In this document: positions 59,482 through 64,000 of the stretch, piece after piece
How positions within the stretch are numbered: position 1 is the first letter of the stretch
How the letters are laid out: every line of letters starts with the position of its first letter
Assembly (NCBI RefSeq): GCF_040394755.1
Contig: NZ_JBEBRQ010000001.1
Length of the DNA: 64,000 bases
Reading direction: 5' to 3' (one strand)
Source: Castellaniella defragrans_A
GTDB taxonomy: Bacteria > Pseudomonadota > Gammaproteobacteria > Burkholderiales > Burkholderiaceae_B
Program-made: the position numbers and the translations under genes
Notes under the pieces: generated by a model
Told to the model about the DNA's origin: nothing
What the model saw: only the letters and a program-made list of their open reading frames with translations
Database searches by the model: none

Positions 59482-60636
59482 ATGCAGATCACACGAGTCA
59501 ATCTAAAAAACTGGCGTAATTTCCGTTTGTTGGATGTCTCGTTACGGGATGTTACTTACGTGCTTGGCCCAAATGCTTCCGGCAAGTCCAACTTATTGGA
59601 TGCATTTCGGTTCCTGAGGGATGTTAGCAAGTCAATGGGTGGAGGGCTGCAAGCGGCTGTTACTGCCCGGGGCGGCATCAGCAAACTTCGTTGTCTTCAT
59701 GCGCGTAAAGATACAGAAGTTTGTATTGATGTGTCACTTTCCGAATCGCCGGATGATATATCCCCTGATTGGCGCTATGTCTTGGGCTTCAAGTCTGAGG
59801 GGAAAGGTGCCCAGCGCATTCTTGTCTCTCGGGAAGAAGTCTGGAAGAGAGAGAAAAAAATCTTCGCGCGGCCGGATGATCAGGACAAGACAGACGAGGT
59901 TTTGCTCACACAGACGCGTCTTGAGCAAATTATGGCGAATGCCCAATTCAGAGAACTTGCAGATTTTTTTGGCGCAATTACCTATCTACATCTTGTGCCA
60001 CAGCTCTTGAAATTCTCTGATCATTTGGGTGGGCGCATTCTGGAAAACGACCCATTTGGACAGGGTTTCCTGGAGCGGATTTCTAAAACAACGGAACGCA
60101 CCCGTACGGCGAGGTTAAAAAAAATCAGCGAAGCCCTGACTTTAGCTGTGCCGCAGTTCAAAGAGCTGCGGTTCGTCAAAGACGAATCCGGTCATCCCCA
60201 TCTAGAAGCGCTGTATGCCCATCATCGTCCCAATGCTGGTTGGCAGTCGGAAGAACATTTTTCCGATGGAACCCTTCGACTTCTCGGTTTGCTGTGGACT
60301 TTGCTCGATGGCAGTTCTATGCTGCTTTTGGAAGAGCCGGAAATTTCGCTGAATGATGCGGTAGTGAGAGAAATTCCACTGATTATTCAGAGGCTGCAAA
60401 GGAATAAGAAACAAAAGCGGCAGGTCATCATCAGCACGCACAGCGAAGCGCTTTTGAGTAACACGGGGATTGATGGGCGTGGCGTCATTTTGTTAGAAAC
60501 CACGGCGGATGGCTCTATTGCCAGAACTCTGCAGACCGACGAGAGGGCGGCGCTTGAGGCCGGGCTGTCTGTCGCTGAGGTTGTGCTTCCGAAAACACGC
60601 CCAGTGTCTGTCGGTCAACTCGGCCTATGGGAATGA
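59482..60636 (+). CDS. AAA/ABC-type ATPase of the OLD/RecF-like group (AAA_21)
   Basis: A 384-residue ATPase. It starts MQITRVNLKNWRNFRLLDVS; Walker A is GPNASGKSN (residues 29-37); a signature-like HFSDGTLRLLGLLW precedes the Walker B LLLEEPEISLN; the switch His is in IISTHSEALLSN. Unlike classical OLD proteins the chain stops after the ATPase, without a TOPRIM domain; the next gene supplies one. The ATG has GGAGCCTGAGCT before it. The pair (ATPase plus separate TOPRIM) recalls PARIS AriA/AriB and similar two-gene anti-phage modules. AT-richer than the core genome. Confidence 0.85.
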   Translation: MQITRVNLKNWRNFRLLDVSLRDVTYVLGPNASGKSNLLDAFRFLRDVSKSMGGGLQAAVTARGGISKLRCLHARKDTEVCIDVSLSESPDDISPDWRYVLGFKSEGKGAQRILVSREEVWKREKKIFARPDDQDKTDEVLLTQTRLEQIMANAQFRELADFFGAITYLHLVPQLLKFSDHLGGRILENDPFGQGFLERISKTTERTRTARLKKISEALTLAVPQFKELRFVKDESGHPHLEALYAHHRPNAGWQSEEHFSDGTLRLLGLLWTLLDGSSMLLLEEPEISLNDAVVREIPLIIQRLQRNKKQKRQVIISTHSEALLSNTGIDGRGVILLETTADGSIARTLQTDERAALEAGLSVAEVVLPKTRPVSVGQLGLWE

Positions 60637-60641
60637 TGGTT

Positions 60642-61262
60642 ATGTCTGTTGTTCTTGCCACGGAAGATGCCCTGAGCGAAGCAGTCGGGTTGCGCCTGCT
60701 TAATGAACACAAAGTTTTTGCGCAAACACCACCGATGAGGCTGCGCAAGGGCGGGTTTGGGTATTTACGCTCAAAGATGGATAGCTGGAAACAATTGGCT
60801 CAGCGTCAGATTGTCATGCTGCTGACGGATCTGGATAGGATTGCTTGCCCAATGCTCTTGTTGGAAGATTGGCTGGGCACTGGGCGTACCCGTCCGGATA
60901 ACCTGATTTTCCGGATTGCTGAACGGGAAGTGGAGTCATGGCTGTTGGCCGACCATGAGGCGTTTGCCCAACTCATGGGAAGAAAAGCCAAGCTGCCATC
61001 CGCACCGGATGCATTGCCTGACCCAAAGCAGTTTTTGCTTCAACAGGCTAAGAAAGCTTCGCGAGCAATTCGAGAAGATTTGGTTGCGGAAACGGGGGCA
61101 ATGGCCAAGCAGGGACTTGGTTACAACGCTCGTTTAGTGGGGTGGGTAGAAACGCAATGGTGTCCGCAAAGGGCGGCAGAACGCTCTCCAAGTCTGGCAC
61201 GCGCCCGTCGTGCGCTGAGTCAAGCGGCTGTGAGGGTGGAGCACGCAGGAGAGAGGTTATGA
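60642..61262 (+). CDS. TOPRIM-like (DUF4276-like) partner of the ATPase
   Basis: A 206-residue protein starting six bases after the ATPase stop (ATG 60642; earlier in-frame ATGs at 60627 and 60633 are possible). It shows a TOPRIM-like plan: an acidic N-terminal strand (VVLATEDALSEAVG, with Glu8 and Glu13), then VMLLTDLDRIACP with Asp63 and Asp65 in a DxD arrangement, and FRIAEREVESWLLADHEAF, a stretch characteristic of DUF4276-type proteins. This matches the nuclease half of split OLD systems. The predicted role is DNA or RNA cleavage controlled by the ATPase. Family assignment is by pattern, not by search. Confidence 0.65.
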   Translation: MSVVLATEDALSEAVGLRLLNEHKVFAQTPPMRLRKGGFGYLRSKMDSWKQLAQRQIVMLLTDLDRIACPMLLLEDWLGTGRTRPDNLIFRIAEREVESWLLADHEAFAQLMGRKAKLPSAPDALPDPKQFLLQQAKKASRAIREDLVAETGAMAKQGLGYNARLVGWVETQWCPQRAAERSPSLARARRALSQAAVRVEHAGERL

Positions 61263-61489
61263 TAATAGTATGGATTACCTTGGGATCGGGCCGTACTACT
61301 TGTGGAGTCTGATTCCAATTTCATGCTACGTAAGTGTGCATGTCGTTTGTAGGGTCCATGAAAATCAGAATGGCGAACGTATTAAACTACACTTTGAACT
61401 TAATCTCGACTATCATATACAGGTCATCAAGGCTGTTTGCAGTCTATTCCGTGGACAAGACCCTATTGCTTCGGTTATGCCTGAGCACT

Positions 61490-63472
61490 TCAGAATGCCT
61501 GGCCGTACTGTACCTCGAGATTAGAATTCATGCTCTCCAGATCATCGAATCCACAATCTTTCAGGAAGTTGTAGATAGCTTGGTAAATCGCGGGTGGCCG
61601 TGTTGCGTCCTCGTTAGAGCCTTTTGGCACGAAAACAACCATGCCTTGTCGGCCGCGAGTCAACAGCACACGATAAGCATTGGCCACATAAGCCCTGCGT
61701 GCTTTGTCATTTACAGCTTGCCATCTCGTGCCTTTAAATTGTAGGGCCTGCCATTTATTTCTCTCGCGTCGGTAATTGGCATCCCAGCACAGGCAAGTCC
61801 AATCTAACTCTAAGCCCTGAATATCGAACTCTGTGGCGACATCTTCAAGTGCGTCTGACGATCGAACGTCGTTTTTTGGGGCTAAGAACCATTTTTTGGG
61901 CTCTATCTTTGATTTCACAAATACACCATGCGGTTTGAGGCGAGTGGCATTTGATGAGGCCAGCAAGCCTGCTCGTTCAGTGCCGCGACGCTTGAAACGA
62001 ATCCACTGCTTCGCCTGCGCTAGATCTTGTGTGATGTAGAGAGGAAAATTAGTCAGTGTGCTTTTTACCTCCCGTGCCGTCGCCGCATCTCCCGCGATTA
62101 CATGGCCAACAAAATCAGATAAGCGTTCGGCGCGGAAAGATCGTAGCGAAGTGGCTAAATGTAGCGCAGGTGCAGTAACGTAATCAGTGAGCTGGCATGA
62201 ATGAGTTAAACCATTTGGAATGTGCACTTGCCAATGCGGGAAACTCTGCTCTAGCGCGCGCAGCCATTCCTGAATACCGGCCTCACCAATATTGATTTCT
62301 TGGCCATTTCCCACCAGGCAGATGATCGCACACCAGTCTTGGTGTCGATCCATCACTGAAAGCAAGAACTCCGGCTCCGACATGGAAAAGCCTAGCTGGC
62401 CTTTCTTTTGTTGCATAAATTTTGACGTCTGTTCGGCATCCCAGGCACGTTGGGCTTCGTCAAATACGGCGACTTTTTCAATGGGGGCATCTTGAGAGAC
62501 AAGTGCGTCATCGCGGAAGTGGTGGATATTTTGGATGAAGGCTGCTGCTCGGCGGTCTTCTTGCACCTTGGACGTCTTGGTGCCGCTTTCACATCCCCTT
62601 GCTACGGCATCTGAGGCCAGTGCCTCACGTAAAACATCCACTAGGGGACCATTGCCTGAAAGGAAAACAGCGTGTTCGTCGCTATGGGCACGTTGGCGTG
62701 CTGTTGCGAGATTGAGGCCTGCCAATGTCTTCCCCGAACCAGGGACGCCAGTGATGAAGCAGATGATTTTGCGTTTGTTGTGCTTAGCCGTCTCGATCGC
62801 ACTAGCTACGTAATCGGCGGTCTTGGTAAGGTTTTCAGCTCCGGCCTCAGAGCGAGAAATTTCTTTGACCGCATGGCCCTGATACAGTGCTTGGGCTGCC
62901 TCCACGATGGTTGGCGTCGGGCGATAACGCCCAGTTTCCCATGCTGAAGCATAAATTGGGGGGCTATTACGGATGCCGCATAGATAATGGATAGCCTGCA
63001 GAAGACCCGCGGCATTGACGCTCAATGGCTGTGCTAGGTCATCATCATCCCACTGTACGTGCAAGTATTTATTGCTCGGTGCATCGGTGGCGACCAAAAT
63101 TGGTACGATCGGCAGGTCATGACTAGCCTCGTGAAAATGCTTGAGGTCTAGACTGTAACCATAAACTTGGTCCAGGCTAGAACGATCAAATTGGCGTGCG
63201 CCGAGCTTGTACTCGATCACAAACACGATGCCATGGGTTAGTAAGACCAGATCTGCCCGCCGCCCCATGCGCGGAATCAAAAATTCCATGAAGATATGGG
63301 CGTCGGGGAGTTCTCGCGCCAGTGCGCGTAAGTGCTGGACCTGATAGTTCCACGCGGTGCGCTGTGCGGGTTTCAGAGCGAAGGGTAAATGTGATGCTAA
63401 GCGGCCGAAGAGTTCGGCATCGCTGAGGGTGCTTAGATCTTGGCTATGCAAGGAGAGATAAGCGCGGTTCAT
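61490..63472 (-). CDS. PD-(D/E)XK nuclease fused to a DUF2075 helicase-like ATPase
   Basis: A 660-residue protein. Residues 55-90 contain a nuclease core: FMEFLIPRMGRRADLVLL with Asp74, then VFVIEYK with Glu87 and Lys89. The rest is a DUF2075-type SF1 helicase-like ATPase: Walker A ITGVPGSGKT (residues 242-249), Walker B VAVFDEAQRAWD, CLVGNGQEINIGEAG, and the C-terminal LLTRGRQGMVVFVP expected of UvrD-like motif VI. Such proteins are uncharacterised and occur in defence islands. ATG 63472 has a weak site (CTGGA). It converges with the ATPase/TOPRIM pair. Confidence 0.8.
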   Translation of the reverse strand: MNRAYLSLHSQDLSTLSDAELFGRLASHLPFALKPAQRTAWNYQVQHLRALARELPDAHIFMEFLIPRMGRRADLVLLTHGIVFVIEYKLGARQFDRSSLDQVYGYSLDLKHFHEASHDLPIVPILVATDAPSNKYLHVQWDDDDLAQPLSVNAAGLLQAIHYLCGIRNSPPIYASAWETGRYRPTPTIVEAAQALYQGHAVKEISRSEAGAENLTKTADYVASAIETAKHNKRKIICFITGVPGSGKTLAGLNLATARQRAHSDEHAVFLSGNGPLVDVLREALASDAVARGCESGTKTSKVQEDRRAAAFIQNIHHFRDDALVSQDAPIEKVAVFDEAQRAWDAEQTSKFMQQKKGQLGFSMSEPEFLLSVMDRHQDWCAIICLVGNGQEINIGEAGIQEWLRALEQSFPHWQVHIPNGLTHSCQLTDYVTAPALHLATSLRSFRAERLSDFVGHVIAGDAATAREVKSTLTNFPLYITQDLAQAKQWIRFKRRGTERAGLLASSNATRLKPHGVFVKSKIEPKKWFLAPKNDVRSSDALEDVATEFDIQGLELDWTCLCWDANYRRERNKWQALQFKGTRWQAVNDKARRAYVANAYRVLLTRGRQGMVVFVPKGSNEDATRPPAIYQAIYNFLKDCGFDDLESMNSNLEVQYGQAF

Positions 63473-63783
63473 CGGTCATTCCAGGTGAACATGGAAGGGA
63501 TAGCAAACATTCCAATGGGCTTGCCCAGGTTCCCGATAAAAACAAGTGGGGACTATCGCCCGTTTGTCGTGTTTCCTTAAGGCGTGTTCGGCGGACGCAT
63601 ACGGTTGATCAGCCTTGCCATGCAGTTAGCTAGCCGATGTGCGACGCAAGCGGCACAATCTGTTGTTGCGCACAGCGACTATCCGTATTTGAAGCTGTTG
63701 ATGGGTAGTCTATGTGAATATTATCATCAAAATTCTGGCCGCCGTTGCGGCGAGTTCTGGTGTCGAAAAGTGGAAATGGTCGT
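63473..63783. other. Gap before the last, partial gene
   Basis: No supported gene in these 311 bases. A short inverted repeat GCCGC-CGTT-GCGGC near 63745 sits just past the stop of the partial reverse gene and could help terminate it. A forward open frame (63584-63874) runs antisense into that gene and has no family character. Confidence 0.4.
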
Positions 63784-64000
63784 TCATGAGTTATCCTCGA
63801 GGACGATCAGCAATTCCGCCATGATCGCGAATTCATCGTCTGCGGTATCCCAGTTTATTATGATCGGCTCGTAGCCAGGCTGTTGCGAATCCGGATGCAG
63901 AACGATCCACTCATGTTGCCAGCTACCGTCTGGGGTGATCGTCTTCAGTCTTTTCCAAAACGCAGATGAGTCTGAACTTGCAGTGATGTGGCAGTTCAGG
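63784..64000 (-). CDS. Hypothetical protein, C-terminal part (continues beyond window)
   Basis: The reverse frame is open from the window edge to TGA at 63786-63784 and gives about 71 C-terminal residues, including FWKRLKTITPDGSWQHEWIV, then EPIIINWDTADDEFAIMAEL and a natural ending LLIVLEDNS. Rich in Trp and acidic residues. The family is not recognised. Its position downstream of, or convergent with, the DUF2075 gene's operon partner cannot be judged from the window. Confidence 0.6.
   Translation of the reverse strand, partial: LNCHITASSDSSAFWKRLKTITPDGSWQHEWIVLHPDSQQPGYEPIIINWDTADDEFAIMAELLIVLEDNS

Noticed and set aside
61270..61744. Two short forward open frames between the TOPRIM-like gene and the DUF2075 gene
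   Set aside because: They overlap the 3' end of the DUF2075 gene on the opposite strand, lack ribosome sites and show no protein-like pattern.
1..64000. CRISPR arrays, tRNA and rRNA genes, integrases
   Set aside because: I looked for regularly spaced repeats, cloverleaf-like segments near island edges and tyrosine-recombinase motifs and found none that could be supported.

Overview
This 64 kb window is chromosomal DNA from a GC-rich bacterium. The size and type of its housekeeping genes (single-chain 1346-residue PurL, an iscRSUA cluster, RecJ next to an RpfE-type protein, LolCD, ComEC, GreB, and a complete branched-chain 2-oxoacid dehydrogenase operon) point to Betaproteobacteria, order Burkholderiales, most like Alcaligenaceae (the Bordetella/Castellaniella neighbourhood). 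That placement is inference from protein character and gene order. No rRNA, tRNA, integrase or CRISPR array was recognised.

Layout. 1-7.5 kb: the 3' part of uvrB, a low-molecular-weight tyrosine phosphatase, the Fe-S cluster operon iscR-iscS-iscU-iscA behind two IscR-type operators, and the reverse-strand pair prfB-lysS, with the RF2 programmed frameshift. 7.6-16.4 kb: accessory transport genes (a TDT/TehA-family carrier, a NitT/TauT-type ABC transporter, a solute-binding protein, two EamA exporters), a second-type infA, a hemerythrin-like protein, and one AT-rich foreign-looking gene. This block separates prfB-lysS from rpfE-recJ, which lie side by side in Xanthomonas. 16.5-26.6 kb: recJ and an rpfE-like gene on the reverse strand, then lolC/E, lolD, tatD, a hipBA toxin-antitoxin pair with three operator-like repeats, and comEC.

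26.6-39.1 kb is a defence island of lower GC. It holds a gene truncated against the end of comEC, a type I restriction-modification operon (hsdM, hsdS, HNH nuclease, GIY-YIG nuclease, hsdR), and on the opposite strand a Gabija-like pair (OLD-family ATPase/TOPRIM nuclease plus UvrD-like helicase). A frameshifted second copy of an internal comEC segment, about 97% identical by eye, closes the island. 39.6-58.4 kb returns to the core chromosome: a two-domain APH/AAA kinase, bkdA1-bkdA2-bkdB-lpdV, hydrolases, a PHP phosphoesterase that seems to start at AUC, greB, purL, guaB, a YbfB-type transporter and guaA.

58.4-64 kb: directly after the guaA stop codon, a known integration hotspot, base composition drops and a second accessory region begins. 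It contains IS21-family debris, the tail of a possible methyltransferase, an AAA ATPase with a TOPRIM-like partner, a PD-(D/E)XK plus DUF2075 helicase fusion, and a gene running off the window. The ATPase/TOPRIM pair and the nuclease-helicase fusion are the best candidates for poorly described defence functions. Outside the islands, the clearest oddity is an IscU that lacks the first of its three conserved cluster-binding cysteines, in an isc operon without hscBA-fdx.
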